Source of the DNA: Cohnella sp. GbtcB17
Lineage (GTDB): Bacteria > Bacillota > Bacilli > Paenibacillales > Paenibacillaceae
Direction: 5' to 3'
DNA: 64,000 nucleotides
Assembly: GCF_019091135.1 (NCBI RefSeq)
Contig: NZ_JAGXJW010000001.1
Coordinates: forward strand, 204,136 to 268,135
The translations under genes were made by a program, and so were the position numbers. Shown piece after piece: positions 32,928 to 42,746 of the stretch. The first letter of the stretch is position 1; each line of letters starts with the position of its first letter. Below the pieces are notes generated by a model. It made no database searches. It was not told the DNA's origin and saw only the letters and a program-made list of their open reading frames with translations.

Positions 32928-34231
32928 ATGTATCGCGTCATCCTGGTGGACGACGAACCGGAGATTTGCAAGGGACTGCGGCTGAAAATCGCATGGGAGC
33001 GGCTGGGCTTCGAGATCGTGGGCGAGGCGCGCAACGGCAAGGAAGCGCTGGCCGCCATCGCGAGCGAGCGCCCGCAGCTGCTGCTGACCGACATCCGCAT
33101 GCCGGTCATGGACGGGCTCGAGCTGCTGCAGGCTTGCAAGCGCCTGCACACGACGACTTCCAATACGTGCAGACGGCGCTGCGCTGCGGAGCAAGAGACT
33201 ATGTGCTCAAGCCGGTCGTCCGTCGGGACCTGACCGAGCTGCTCGAGACGATTCGCGGCGATCTGGACGCGGAACGGGACGCCGCGCGGGCGCGCGAAGC
33301 AATCGGCCTGCAGTGGCGGCAGCGGCTGCCGCTGCTGCAGGAGCAGTACGTGCTCGGCCGGATCTATGGCGGCGAGGCGCCCGGCATCGGCGAGCGCGAG
33401 GAGGCGCGGCGGCTTGAGCTGGCTGGCTTCGACGGCGCGGACGGCGAGGGGGCCGCGCTGCGCTTCATGGGCGCCGAGTACCGGGTGCCGCCGGGCCGCT
33501 TGCCGTCGGGCGAGGCTGACGACGAGCGCCTTGCCTTGGCTTTTCGGCTCGTCAGCCGAGAGATCGCGGCGGACGGGCGCTGGTCGCGCCGCGTGACGTC
33601 GTTCGCCGACAAGGCGTATCCGCGCATCCAGCTTTTCGCAGCGGCCGCCGCGGACGAAGCGGAGAGCGAGGCGCTGCTCGCGGAGCTGGCGGCAGCGCTG
33701 CTGGCCGCGGCCGAGGGCAGCCTGCGCCTCGCCGCCGTCGCGGGGATCGGCGTCGCTTGTTCCCCGGCGGAAGGGCGCACCGCGCTGCGGCGCGCCTACC
33801 TCTCCGCCGTGACGGCCTTAGGTCGCGCGCCGGCCGGACCGGTGTGCCGGATCGTTCGTGCCGACGATCCGGAAGGACGCGCCGCCAGGCCGAGCGCCGG
33901 CACCGAGACGATCGAGGCGATCCGGCGTCACATCGAGGACGCCTACAGGGACGAGATCAGCCTGGCGATGATGGCCGAACGCTTCCACATGAACGTCACC
34001 TACCTGTCGGAGCTGTTCAAAAAGCAGACGGGCTCCACGTTCAGCGATTATGTGGCCGAGGTGCGGCTTGGACGAGCGAAGCTGCTGCTGCGGGACACGG
34101 CCATGCGGCTCGCCGACATCGCCGAGTGGACCGGCTTTTCCACCGCTAGCTATCTGAGCGCCGCGTTCAAGAAGCGCTACGGACTCAGTCCGGCGGACTA
34201 CCGGGCGCGGCTGCGGAGCGACGGGCTTTAG
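32928..34231 (+). pseudogene. AraC-type response regulator with internal deletion/frameshift
   Basis: The gene starts as a normal receiver domain (YRVILVDDEPEICKGLRL; phosphate acceptor Asp55 in LLLTDIRMPVMDG) up to KRLH near 33150. It then resumes in another frame at HDDFQYVQTALRCGARDYVLKP near 33152. About ten codons that normally carry beta-strand 4 and the conserved Ser/Thr are missing, and the loss is not a multiple of three. The remainder reads through to an intact AraC HTH (ETIEAIRRHIEDAYRDEIS, MNVTYLSELFKKQTG) ending at 34231. As written it yields only a truncated 101-residue product. A sequencing error cannot explain the missing strand, though it could affect the frame. Confidence 0.85.
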
Positions 34232-35361
34232 CGATCTTCGTCGTTTAACAAGTAGCTGTATTGCTGCGGATGCTGACGGATCGCATCGCCAAGTTTGCCG
34301 TACGCTTTGGATAAAACGACAGTTCGCACGCGCTGGGCATTCGGGTCCTTCGGCCTTAAAAAGCCCGATTCAGTCCATTGTTTGATTTTGGCGCGCGCAG
34401 TACGGTCGCCCATGTCCAACAGCAGCATGATTTCGGTAATGCTCATCTCTTCTTGTTTAAAAACAAATTGCCGAAAAACTTGTCTTTGGTGCACGTCGAG
34501 CCTGCGAATCATCTCGGGCTCGGCACGAAGTAGCTCCGCGTTTTTTTCCAGCGCGATTTGTGCGGCTTGTGCGTAGACTTCGGCAAGGCCTTCAAGGAAG
34601 TAATCGAGCCAAACGGTGAGATCGGCATCGTGTCTGCCGAAATAATAGTTATGAGACAAGCCCATTTGCAGGTTCTTGTAGTAGGCATTCAGGTTGCGAT
34701 CGTAGAAGTTTTCGAGAATAAACAGTCCCTTTAAACCAAATTGGTGGCGTCTCAGGATGTAGGTTGCGATCATTCGCGAGGTGCGGCCGTTTCCATCCAT
34801 ATAGGGGTGTATGGTTAAAAATTGCCACATCGCGATTCCTGCCCGAATGGGAGCAGGTATTTCGAGCGACTCCGGTGCATTTAACCAAGCGACGTAGTCT
34901 TCCATTAGGGCAGGGACGTCCGCATGTTCCGGAGGCATATAAAAGCCTGACTGATTGCGGCTGCCCACCCGATTTTGTTCCGTACGATATTCGCTTAAAC
35001 GAGGCTTTCGCCCGTGCGAGACTCGAATGATCGCATGAATTTTTTTAATCCATTCTTCCGTAATCGGGAGGTTTCTGCGTTCGGAATCGTCCAGGAAGTC
35101 AATCGCCTTCATGAGATTGAACACTTCTTGTTCGAGATCGTTGTCGCTGTTCCGGTACAACGATTTGCGTTTTTGATCGTCGTCGAGCTCGTTGCCTTCC
35201 ATTCTAGTAGACAGCAAGACAGTCGTTTCTTTGGCTTCTTTTTGCAGTTCTTTTAGAATGTCGGCAGGCAAAGGCAGTTGATCGATAATCGTACTGGCAC
35301 GTTGGATTTCCAACAGATGGTGAACCATCTTCATCGTGGTTGTGAATCTGGGTTTGAACAT
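34228..35361 (-). CDS. Fic-domain protein (AMPylase type, class II self-inhibition)
   Basis: A 377-residue Fic protein. The catalytic motif HPYMDGNGRTSRM (His185 in this numbering) matches HPFx(D/E)GNGRxxR. An N-terminal inhibitory helix carries STRMEGNEL, the S/T-x-x-x-E-G/N motif of class II Fic proteins, so activity should be self-restrained. An upstream Fic N-domain and a C-terminal winged helix (ITEIMLLLDMGDRTARAKIKQW) are visible. ATG 35361 has GAGGTG seven bases upstream; GTG 35370 is an alternative. It lies alone, convergent with the broken response regulator. Target unknown; likely AMP transfer to a cellular protein (family knowledge). Confidence 0.92.
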   Translation of the reverse strand: MFKPRFTTTMKMVHHLLEIQRASTIIDQLPLPADILKELQKEAKETTVLLSTRMEGNELDDDQKRKSLYRNSDNDLEQEVFNLMKAIDFLDDSERRNLPITEEWIKKIHAIIRVSHGRKPRLSEYRTEQNRVGSRNQSGFYMPPEHADVPALMEDYVAWLNAPESLEIPAPIRAGIAMWQFLTIHPYMDGNGRTSRMIATYILRRHQFGLKGLFILENFYDRNLNAYYKNLQMGLSHNYYFGRHDADLTVWLDYFLEGLAEVYAQAAQIALEKNAELLRAEPEMIRRLDVHQRQVFRQFVFKQEEMSITEIMLLLDMGDRTARAKIKQWTESGFLRPKDPNAQRVRTVVLSKAYGKLGDAIRQHPQQYSYLLNDEDR

Positions 35362-35541
35362 TGTTTTCACCTCACTTCAATTATATTATTACCGCTAAAT
35401 TGCCGCAATATATGTTGAATGCGGTGAGTCCCACACCCGAACAAATCGCATGCCAACAACCGAGCTCAGCGGATTCAGGCGCCGTCCCGCTGATGGTAGC
35501 ATGAACTTGCAAGCCAAACTATCGAAGGGCGAGGGGTACGC

Positions 35542-36873
35542 ATGAAAAAGAAATGGCCGCTAGCGCTCGGCATGCTGCTGGCCGTAGGCGGATTGTCCGC
35601 GTGCGGCGATTCCAACAAAAACAACGCCGAAGCTGGCGCATCCGGTTCGCAAAGCGCGGACGGCGAGGTCGTCGAGCTGTCGTTCTGGCGCCACGATTAC
35701 GCGCCCGAGGCTGAAGCGCTGAAGAAGCTGATTGCCTCGTTCGAGGAGAGCCACAAAAACATCAAGATCAACTTTCAGATGATCCCGAACGACCAGTACG
35801 AGACGAAGATCCGCACGGCGCTCGCCGGCGGCAATCCGCCCGACATCATGGCGCTCGACGCGCCGACGCTCGCGTCCTATGCGGCGCAGAAGGCGATCAT
35901 CCCGCTCGACGATTATTTCGCCAAGGACGGAAGCAAGGACGACCTGTTGAAGCCGGTCATCGAGGGTCTCACCTACGACGGCAAGATGTACGCCGCGCCG
36001 AACAACGAGGGCACGATCGTCATGTTTTACAACAAGAAGATGTTCGAGGAAAAGGGCATCCCGCTTCCGTCCAAAAACGTGGACGAGGCATGGACATGGG
36101 ACCAGGTGCTGGACGCCGCGAAGAAGCTGAACGATCCGGCCAAAAGCGTCTACGGCTGGAACCCGACGCCTTGGGGCTTTGTCGGCCACGAAGGCGCCCC
36201 GTACTCGGAGATGGCGTTCCTCTGGCAGGCCGGCGCGGAGATTCTGAGCCCCGACGGCAAGACGGCCAAGGGCTACCTCGATTCCGCCGAATCGAAGCGG
36301 GCGCTGACGTTCTGGAAGGGACTGTTCAACACGGACAAGGTGTCCCCGAAGGAGCTGCCGCAGGACGCGTTCTGGAACGGCAAGGTCGCGATCCACGTGG
36401 ACGGACCGTTCGCGTTCCAGTATCAGGAGCAGAACTTCCCGAACTTCAAGCTCGGCGAAGACTACGATGTCGCGCCGCTCTGGAAGGACAAGAAGATGAT
36501 CGGCACGACGGGCAGCTGGGGCATGGCGATTACGTCCAAGTCCGCGCATCCGGACGAGGCGTGGGAATTCGTCAACTGGGTGACGGGCGTCGAAGGCTCG
36601 AAGGTGTGGTACCAAGAGACGAAAAACCTGCCGGCACGCCAGTCGACGTTCGACGCGTTCGACGAGCTGAAGGCGTATCCGATGAACATTTACGCGGAGC
36701 AGCTCGCGAAGTACGGCCATCCGCGTCCGGTCACGCCGGCTTATCCGGCGATCAGCGAGGCGGTCCGCCAGCTGTTCGAGGATGTGGGACTCGGTGGCGC
36801 GGACGTCGACGAATCGCTCGCCAAGGCCGTCAAGAAAATCGAAGACGGCATCGCCACGCTCGGCAAGGAATAA
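35542..36873 (+). CDS. ABC transporter sugar-binding lipoprotein
   Basis: A 443-residue family-1 extracellular solute-binding protein. The signal peptide ends in lipobox LSAC with Cys21. Hallmarks are EVVELSFWRHDYAPEAEALK, NPPDIMALDAPTLASYAAQ and GKVAIHVDGPFAFQYQ. It precedes two MalF/MalG-type permeases and an (alpha/alpha)6-type enzyme in one operon. No ATPase is present, consistent with a shared one. The substrate is unknown; neighbouring ara genes make an arabino-oligosaccharide possible (inference). The ATG follows GAAGGGCGAGGGG. Confidence 0.93.
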   Translation: MKKKWPLALGMLLAVGGLSACGDSNKNNAEAGASGSQSADGEVVELSFWRHDYAPEAEALKKLIASFEESHKNIKINFQMIPNDQYETKIRTALAGGNPPDIMALDAPTLASYAAQKAIIPLDDYFAKDGSKDDLLKPVIEGLTYDGKMYAAPNNEGTIVMFYNKKMFEEKGIPLPSKNVDEAWTWDQVLDAAKKLNDPAKSVYGWNPTPWGFVGHEGAPYSEMAFLWQAGAEILSPDGKTAKGYLDSAESKRALTFWKGLFNTDKVSPKELPQDAFWNGKVAIHVDGPFAFQYQEQNFPNFKLGEDYDVAPLWKDKKMIGTTGSWGMAITSKSAHPDEAWEFVNWVTGVEGSKVWYQETKNLPARQSTFDAFDELKAYPMNIYAEQLAKYGHPRPVTPAYPAISEAVRQLFEDVGLGGADVDESLAKAVKKIEDGIATLGKE

Positions 36874-36953
36874 TCCGTACGAGGGCAGGGGGCAGGACCG
36901 ACCCTGCCCTTGCCATGTCCGCCCGCGGTCATCCGCAGAAGGAGGGATACTGA

Positions 36954-37928
36954 ATGCCAACCCCCGCAAACTCGGCAAATTCGGCAAACGCAGCAAGCTC
37001 AGCAAACTCGGCGAGTCTCCCGCGTTCAACCAAACCGGCCAAGCGCGCCTCCGCCTCCTATGAGCGCCAGGAGGCCAAGGCCGCACTGCTGTTCATCCTG
37101 CCGGCTTTCGCGCTGCTCGCCGTCTTCATTTTTTACCCGATGCTTCAGGCGCTGTGGATCAGCTTCCGCCACTACAATCTCATCTCGGCCGAGTCGGCCT
37201 TCGCCGGCTTCGGCAACTACGGCAAGCTGTTCAGCGACGACACTTTCCTCGCAAGCCTGCGTCACTCGTTCTACTTCACGGTCGTCGTGCTGCCGGTGCA
37301 GACGGCGATCTCGCTCGGTCTCGCGCTTCTCATCCAGCGCAGGTTCAGGGGCGTCGGCTTTTTCCGCACCGTGTACTTTCTGCCCGTCGCCGTCTCGTTC
37401 GCGATCGCCTCGACGATCTTCAGGCTGATCTACAACAAGGATTACGGCCTGCTGAACATCGTGCTCAAGGGGCTCGGCCTGCCCGTCCTCGACTTTCTGT
37501 CGAATCCCGACATTTCCATGCTGGGCATCATCATCCTCTGCATCTGGCGCGCGATGGGCTTCGTCATGGTCATCTTTCTGGCCGGGCTGAACAACATTCC
37601 GGACTACCTGTACGAGGCGGCGCACGTCGACGGCGCGGGAGCGCTGCAGCGTTTTTACTACGTGACGATCCCGCTGCTCAAGCGCACGCTCGCCTTTGTC
37701 GTCATCATCACGACGATGGACGCGCTCAAAATTTTCATTCCGATCTACATCACGACCAGCGGCGGACCTGCCGGCTCGACGAGCACGGTCGTGCATTTCA
37801 TCTACGAGACAGCCTTCAAGCAGATGAACATGGGCTACGCCGCTGCGGCCGCGTTCCTGTTTTTCCTGCTCGTGCTGGCGATTTCCGCCGTGCAGCTGCG
37901 TCTGTTCCGCAGCGACGTCGAGTACTAA
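36954..37928 (+). CDS. ABC sugar permease, MalF/UgpA type
   Basis: A 324-residue permease. After an unusual Asn/Ser/Ala low-complexity N-terminus (about residues 1-25) come six hydrophobic helices beginning AALLFILPAFALLAVFIFYP. The EAA loop is LYEAAHVDGAGALQRF. TTSGGPAGSTSTVVHFIYE near the C-terminus is typical. ATG 36954 follows GAAGGAGGG. It lies between the binding protein and the second permease. It forms the membrane heterodimer with the next gene product. Confidence 0.93.
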   Translation: MPTPANSANSANAASSANSASLPRSTKPAKRASASYERQEAKAALLFILPAFALLAVFIFYPMLQALWISFRHYNLISAESAFAGFGNYGKLFSDDTFLASLRHSFYFTVVVLPVQTAISLGLALLIQRRFRGVGFFRTVYFLPVAVSFAIASTIFRLIYNKDYGLLNIVLKGLGLPVLDFLSNPDISMLGIIILCIWRAMGFVMVIFLAGLNNIPDYLYEAAHVDGAGALQRFYYVTIPLLKRTLAFVVIITTMDALKIFIPIYITTSGGPAGSTSTVVHFIYETAFKQMNMGYAAAAAFLFFLLVLAISAVQLRLFRSDVEY

Positions 37929-37941
37929 AAGGAGGCGCGAT

Positions 37942-38781
37942 ATGACAAAACCGATCGGCTTCACCCTCCGATGGGCGACGCTGCTGCTCGTGGCGGCCGT
38001 TTCCCTGTTTCCGATTTACTGGATGGTCATGAGCTCGTTTCGTACGCACGAAGAGATTTTCCGCTATACCGAGCTGGGCCGCGGGCTGTTCCTGCCGGTC
38101 GACTGGACGCTGCAAAATTATCGCGACATCTTCCTCGATCCGGCCAAGCCGTTCGGAAGATACCTACTCAACACGCTGTCGGTCGCCGTCGTCGTCACCG
38201 CAGCCGGCCTGCTGATCAACGCGATGGCGGCATTTTCCTTCGCCAAGCTGCGTTTTCCTTTTAAAAAAGGCTTGCTGGCGCTGTTCCTCTCCTCGCTCGT
38301 CATTCCGTACGAGGTGATCATGATCCCGCAGTATCTGCTCATGCGGGACCTGGGCTGGATCAACAGCTACAAAGCGCTCATTTTTCCGCAGATCGTCTGG
38401 GTGTTCGGCATTTTCATGCTCATCCAGTTTTTTGCCGACATCCCGCGCGACATTCTCGACGCAGCTCGAATGGACGGCGCCCGCTGGCCGCGCATTTTCG
38501 GCGTGATCGTGCTTCCGGCGGCGGTGCCCGCGCTGATCACGCTCGGCATCATGACGTTCCTGAACCAGTGGGATTCGTTCCTCTGGCCGCTCGTCGTCAT
38601 CAACGAAGAGCAGCGGCAGGTGATCCAGGTGGCGATTTCCTCCTACCAGTCGCTGCGCGGCATCTCGTGGGGCAAGATCATGGCGGCGACGACGATCAGC
38701 TCGGTGCCGATTCTGGCGGTGTTCGTGCTGCTGCAGCGCTATTACGTTCAAGGCATAACCATGTCCGGGGTGAAAGGATGA
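37942..38781 (+). CDS. ABC sugar permease, MalG type
   Basis: A 279-residue permease with six helices, start ATG behind AAGGAGGCG. The EAA loop reads ILDAARMDGARWPRIF, and the C-terminus LQRYYVQGITMSGVKG is the classic MalG-type ending. It overlaps the next gene by 4 bases (ATGA), so translation of the downstream enzyme is coupled to the importer. Confidence 0.94.
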   Translation: MTKPIGFTLRWATLLLVAAVSLFPIYWMVMSSFRTHEEIFRYTELGRGLFLPVDWTLQNYRDIFLDPAKPFGRYLLNTLSVAVVVTAAGLLINAMAAFSFAKLRFPFKKGLLALFLSSLVIPYEVIMIPQYLLMRDLGWINSYKALIFPQIVWVFGIFMLIQFFADIPRDILDAARMDGARWPRIFGVIVLPAAVPALITLGIMTFLNQWDSFLWPLVVINEEQRQVIQVAISSYQSLRGISWGKIMAATTISSVPILAVFVLLQRYYVQGITMSGVKG

Positions 38782-41003
38782 CGGCGATGTTAACGGAGCT
38801 TCCGGATTGGTTGACGGGAGAGTGGACGGTCAAGTGGGCAGCTTCGGCGGTTGGTTCGGCGACCCGGGAGGTAGCCGGCGGCGACCGGGATTCGGACGCG
38901 GGCGGCGCGGCGCCGCCCGTTGTATGGCGAGAGGCGAAGGGAGCGCCCGGCGCAAGCCGGGTGTCGCTTGGGGGCGCCGCGACGTTGACGCTGACGATCC
39001 GCAGCGAGGCGCGGGACGCTGCGGATGCGGGCGTCGACGCCGAAGTGCTGGAGCTCGCGACGCTGGACGTTGAGCTCGCGCCGGCTGCGGGCGAGATGCT
39101 GCCGCTTGCGGGCTGGCAGCTGCTCCTGCCGGTCGCCGCGCCGCTCGCCTGCGTCTGGAAACCGCATCTGTCGCCCGAAGACGGCATGGCGATCGGGGAC
39201 AAGGCGTTCCGCTCGCCGGCGATCGTCTTCGAGGATGAGAAACGGATGACGGCGCTGCTGCCTGATCTGGACAGCGTCGGGAGCGAGCGTCTGCTGCCGC
39301 ATATTTGCGACTATACGGCAGCCGACCGCATGCTCATGTACGGCGGCTGCGCCTACGAGGAAGAAGGGCACGTTTATTATCGGCTGACGCCAGAGGCGCG
39401 CCCGCTGGACCGCCCGCTGCGCGTGCGGCTGCGGCTCGCTTCTTGGCGCAAGGCGGCAGGCGCGGCGCGACGGGACTTCCGGCGCGTCGAGCGCTTGCTG
39501 TGGGCGCTGGAGGCGGGGCGGCGGATGGCGCCGGAGACGACTGGCGACATAGAGACGGCCGGCATTGAGGCTGCCGCACGGACGGCTGCGGGCGCATGGC
39601 CGGACGCGGCGACGTCGCCGAATGCCGCGCTTTTCGCGGCAAAGGTCGCGGCACTGCAGCCCTACGTCGGCCATGCCTACGGCTGGGCGTTCGAGCGGTG
39701 GGGCGACGTCAGCTGGCAGCAGTTCCGGCTGGGCGCCGCGGAGGTGGGCGGCGTCGCCTTTCTCGTGACGGCGCGGCAGCAGCCGGGCGCCGGGCAAGAG
39801 GATCGCTGGCGCGAGCCCAAGAGCCTGTGGAACCAGGCTTGGTTTTGCGGCTTGCGCAGCGCTTACGGCTTCGCGAGCTGGGGCAAGCGTCTGGACCGCG
39901 ACGACTGGCTCGCCAAGGCGGGGCTCGCGCTGAACTTCGCGCTGGCTGCGCCGCAGATACAGGGGCTGTTCCCCGGCTATTATCAGGCCGGCGAGGACGG
40001 CAGATGGGAGACGGGACGCTGGTACATGTCCGGACCGCGCAGACCGCACGGACATGAAGACTTCGTCCATCTGCTGGATTCGTCCTGGACCTGCTATTGG
40101 CTGCTCAAGTGGTACCGGGACATCGGCCCCGACGCCCGCATCCTGCCGTACGTCGGCGCCTACGTTGACGCGCTGCTGGCGCTGCAGCGGGAGGACGGCG
40201 GCTTTCCGGCCTGGGTAAGGCCGGACACGCGCGAGGCGTCGCCTTTTCTGGCCGTCAGCCCGGAGACGAGCGCGCATGTCCTGCTGCTCTGTCTGTACGG
40301 CAAACTGGTCGGCGATACGCACTGTCATGAAGCCGCCGTGCGCGGCGGCAGGTTCGTCGCGGCGAATATTTTACCCGAGGGACGATGGGAGGACTTTGAG
40401 ACGTACTGGTCGTGCTCCCGGGAGTGGGCGGGCAAGCAGTACGGCGTCCGGGACGCGCGCAGCGGCCTGTACAACCAATGCAACTTCGGCATGTACTGGA
40501 CGGCCGAGGCGTTCAAGGACCTGTACGAGGCGACCGGCGAAGCGGACTGGCTGGCGCTTGGCGAGCAGGCGCTCGCGGAAGCCTCTCTCTACCAGCAAAT
40601 CTGGCAGCCGCCGTATATCCCCGTGCCGACGCTCGGCGGTTTCGGCGTCATGAATACGGACGACGAGTGGAACGACGCCAGGCAGAGCCTGTTCGCGCTC
40701 ACTTACCTCTCATATGCGGACCTGACCGGCGACGAGCGCTACCGCATCCGTGCGCTTCGGGCGATGGAGGCCTCCTTTTACATGATGTACTGCCCGGAAA
40801 ACGACGTCGTGAAGCGCCTGTACGAACGCGTCCATCCCGGCTTCGGAGAGCGGGAATACGGCTTTCATATGGAAAACTTCAATCATCACGACGGCACGCC
40901 GGTGGACGGCCTCGGCGAATTTACGATTTTCGACTGGGGCTGCGGCGCTGCGGCCGCATCGCTCGCCGAGTTCACTTCGATGTTGCTTCGCGTCAAGGTC
41001 TAA
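38778..41003 (+). CDS. Unassigned (alpha/alpha)6-barrel-like enzyme
   Basis: A cytoplasmic 741-residue protein translationally coupled to the sugar permease. I cannot assign a CAZy family. The N-terminal ~300 residues look like a beta-sandwich. The rest has repeated aromatic helical motifs (DSSWTCYWLLKWYRD, LALQREDGGFPAWVRP, LYNQCNFGMYWTAEAFKDLYE, NFNHHDGTPVDG) as in six-hairpin glycosidases and polysaccharide lyases. Acidic residues in these loops could be catalytic. ATG 38778 was chosen for the ATGA overlap; the long open frame upstream runs inside the permease gene. Probably degrades the sugar imported by the same operon (inference from coupling). Confidence 0.75.
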   Translation: MTAMLTELPDWLTGEWTVKWAASAVGSATREVAGGDRDSDAGGAAPPVVWREAKGAPGASRVSLGGAATLTLTIRSEARDAADAGVDAEVLELATLDVELAPAAGEMLPLAGWQLLLPVAAPLACVWKPHLSPEDGMAIGDKAFRSPAIVFEDEKRMTALLPDLDSVGSERLLPHICDYTAADRMLMYGGCAYEEEGHVYYRLTPEARPLDRPLRVRLRLASWRKAAGAARRDFRRVERLLWALEAGRRMAPETTGDIETAGIEAAARTAAGAWPDAATSPNAALFAAKVAALQPYVGHAYGWAFERWGDVSWQQFRLGAAEVGGVAFLVTARQQPGAGQEDRWREPKSLWNQAWFCGLRSAYGFASWGKRLDRDDWLAKAGLALNFALAAPQIQGLFPGYYQAGEDGRWETGRWYMSGPRRPHGHEDFVHLLDSSWTCYWLLKWYRDIGPDARILPYVGAYVDALLALQREDGGFPAWVRPDTREASPFLAVSPETSAHVLLLCLYGKLVGDTHCHEAAVRGGRFVAANILPEGRWEDFETYWSCSREWAGKQYGVRDARSGLYNQCNFGMYWTAEAFKDLYEATGEADWLALGEQALAEASLYQQIWQPPYIPVPTLGGFGVMNTDDEWNDARQSLFALTYLSYADLTGDERYRIRALRAMEASFYMMYCPENDVVKRLYERVHPGFGEREYGFHMENFNHHDGTPVDGLGEFTIFDWGCGAAAASLAEFTSMLLRVKV

Positions 41004-41040
41004 ACAGTGCTGCAAAGTCAAAAAGTTACTCTCCAGGCTT

Positions 41041-41943
41041 CTACGAGATTTCAGCGTGCCTGATCGCGGCCTCGATATAATGGCGCAGCGTCTTGATGAA
41101 GGTCCGCATCGCATAGCTGACATATCTGTCGCTGCGGTAAACGAGGCAGATGTCCTGGCTTGGCGTGGGCTGGATCAGGCGCAAGGTTCGTATGTCGGCG
41201 CTATCCAGGTTTTCCAGCAGCAAGCGTGGAAGCACGCAGGCGCCGAAGCCCTGTTCGACCATTCGCAGCAGGGAGGCCAGCGTCGTCGTTTCCAAATGGG
41301 GCTGCACGCGAAAACCCTGCTCCAGGCAATATTGCTCGAGCAGCCTGCGGCATTGATGATCGCCCGGGAACAGGACGAGCTTGAGCGACGCCAGCTTGGC
41401 CAGAGGCAAGGCGCTCTCGGCCGCGAGCGGATGCCGACTGCCCACGGCCAGCGCAAATTCCTCGCGGAACAAGGGAATGGCGGTCAGACGCTCGTCGGCG
41501 ACGGGACCGATCGTGACGCCGATGTCGATGCTGCGGTCTAGCACCTGCTCCGTCACCTTCATCGTTTCCAGCAGCGATACCGATACCTGCGGATAGGCGC
41601 GGTGAAAATCGAGCAGCAGCGCGTTGAACAACAGGTCCGCGTCTCCGGGCAGGACGCCGATGGAGAGCGCCCCGCCTTGCTTGTGCTTGAGATCCGCGAT
41701 CGCGTCGCCCGCCTGCCGCAGCTGCCCGAGGGCGGCGGAGCCATGCTCCCGCAGAATCGCGCCGGCGTCGGTGAGCACGATTTTTCGGCCGATGCGGTCG
41801 AACAGCAGCACGCCGAGTTCCTCCTCCAACGACCGGATTTGCTGGCTGATATTCGGCGCGCTCACGCCCATTCGCTCGGCCGCCCGGGAGAAGTGAAGCT
41901 CCTCGCACACAGCCATAAAATATTGAAGCTGCTTCAGCTCCAT
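41041..41943 (-). CDS. LysR-family transcriptional regulator
   Basis: A 300-residue LTTR. The N-terminal winged HTH reads LKQLQYFMAVCEELHFSRAA and GVSAPNISQQIRSLEEELG. The effector domain contains LSIGVLPGDADLLFNALL and IDIGVTIGPVADERL, as in the CynR/CysB-like groups. ATG 41943 has GGGGATGG upstream; earlier in-frame ATGs at 41949 and 41985 are possible. It diverges from the DinB gene 205 bases away, so it may regulate that gene or itself. Ligand unknown. Confidence 0.9.
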   Translation of the reverse strand: MELKQLQYFMAVCEELHFSRAAERMGVSAPNISQQIRSLEEELGVLLFDRIGRKIVLTDAGAILREHGSAALGQLRQAGDAIADLKHKQGGALSIGVLPGDADLLFNALLLDFHRAYPQVSVSLLETMKVTEQVLDRSIDIGVTIGPVADERLTAIPLFREEFALAVGSRHPLAAESALPLAKLASLKLVLFPGDHQCRRLLEQYCLEQGFRVQPHLETTTLASLLRMVEQGFGACVLPRLLLENLDSADIRTLRLIQPTPSQDICLVYRSDRYVSYAMRTFIKTLRHYIEAAIRHAEIS

Positions 41944-42147
41944 TTCCATCCCCGCCTCCCGTACGCGAACCTTGGCATTCATCAATCAGTCCCTTTATTT
42001 TCAAACGCGAGCTTCGCTTGTGTCAACGTTTGATCGTTAAGTTTCGCTTAACGATTCGATAAGGGCGGCTGCATTGATGGTGCATGAGGACGGACGTAAA
42101 CTGAGGTCAACTTCAGATTCCGCCCATTTGCCGAGGAGGTAAGATTC

Positions 42148-42639
42148 ATGTCACAGATCATCGTCGATTCCGCCAAAACCGTCCGCCGCTTGTCCATGGA
42201 TGCGATCGAAGCCATTCCCGAATCGCTGTTCGACATCCGGCCCGAAGGCTTCAACAACACGATTCGCTGGAACGTCGGCCATCTCATTTACTGGATGGAC
42301 GCTTACCGGTCGCTCTGTTTTTCCGCCGAGACGGCTATTCCGTCCTCTTATGCCGCCTTCTTTAACTCCGGCACGAAGCCTGCGGATTGGACCGCGACGC
42401 CGCCGGACAAAGAGAAACTCCTCGCGATGATGGCGCGCCAGCTCGCGTCCGTAGGCGAGATCGCGCCGGGCAGGCTGAACGAGCCGCTGCCGTCGCCGCT
42501 TACGTTCGGACCGCTTACGTTCCGCCTTGCGGGCGAGCTGTTCAACTTCGGCCTGATGCACGAGTCGATGCACCTGGCGACTTGCGGGAGTCTGGTCAAG
42601 GCGGCAAGCGTTCGATCGGCAGGCGTATCCGCGTCCTGA
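42148..42639 (+). CDS. DinB-like metal-binding protein
   Basis: A 163-residue four-helix-bundle protein of the DinB/YfiT type. Histidines in WNVGHLIYWMDAY and FGLMHESMHLA are the expected metal-binding pair or triad. Family members are often thiol-S-transferases (bacillithiol) or damage-inducible proteins. The ATG follows CGAGGAGG. The C-terminus (CGSLVKAASVRSAG) departs from the usual DinB ending, so the last 20 residues may be altered. It is divergent from the LysR gene. Confidence 0.85.
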   Translation: MSQIIVDSAKTVRRLSMDAIEAIPESLFDIRPEGFNNTIRWNVGHLIYWMDAYRSLCFSAETAIPSSYAAFFNSGTKPADWTATPPDKEKLLAMMARQLASVGEIAPGRLNEPLPSPLTFGPLTFRLAGELFNFGLMHESMHLATCGSLVKAASVRSAGVSAS

Positions 42640-42679
42640 AGACGAAAAAGCGGTGAAGCAAAGATGGCAGCGCTCCAAA

Positions 42680-42733
42680 AAGATCGCCTCCCCCTGAACC
42701 TTTCCGGCAGGGCGAAGGCGATCTTCTTATTTT
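42680..42733. terminator. Terminator between DinB gene and the convergent secreted-enzyme gene
   Basis: AAGATCGCC (42680-42688) pairs with GGCGATCTT (42717-42725) over 9 bp. A second CCTG/CAGG stem lies inside the 28-base loop. CTTATTTT follows. Confidence 0.75.
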
Positions 42734-42746
42734 GCGGACCAGCCGC

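Noticed and set aside
31629..33194. 521-residue minus-strand protein opposite the histidine kinase
   Set aside because: Antisense shadow of the kinase and response regulator; composition is an artefact of GC-rich codons.
38568..38777. N-terminal extension of the 741-residue enzyme
   Set aside because: It is the permease gene read in another frame; the ATGA overlap at 38778 is the natural start.
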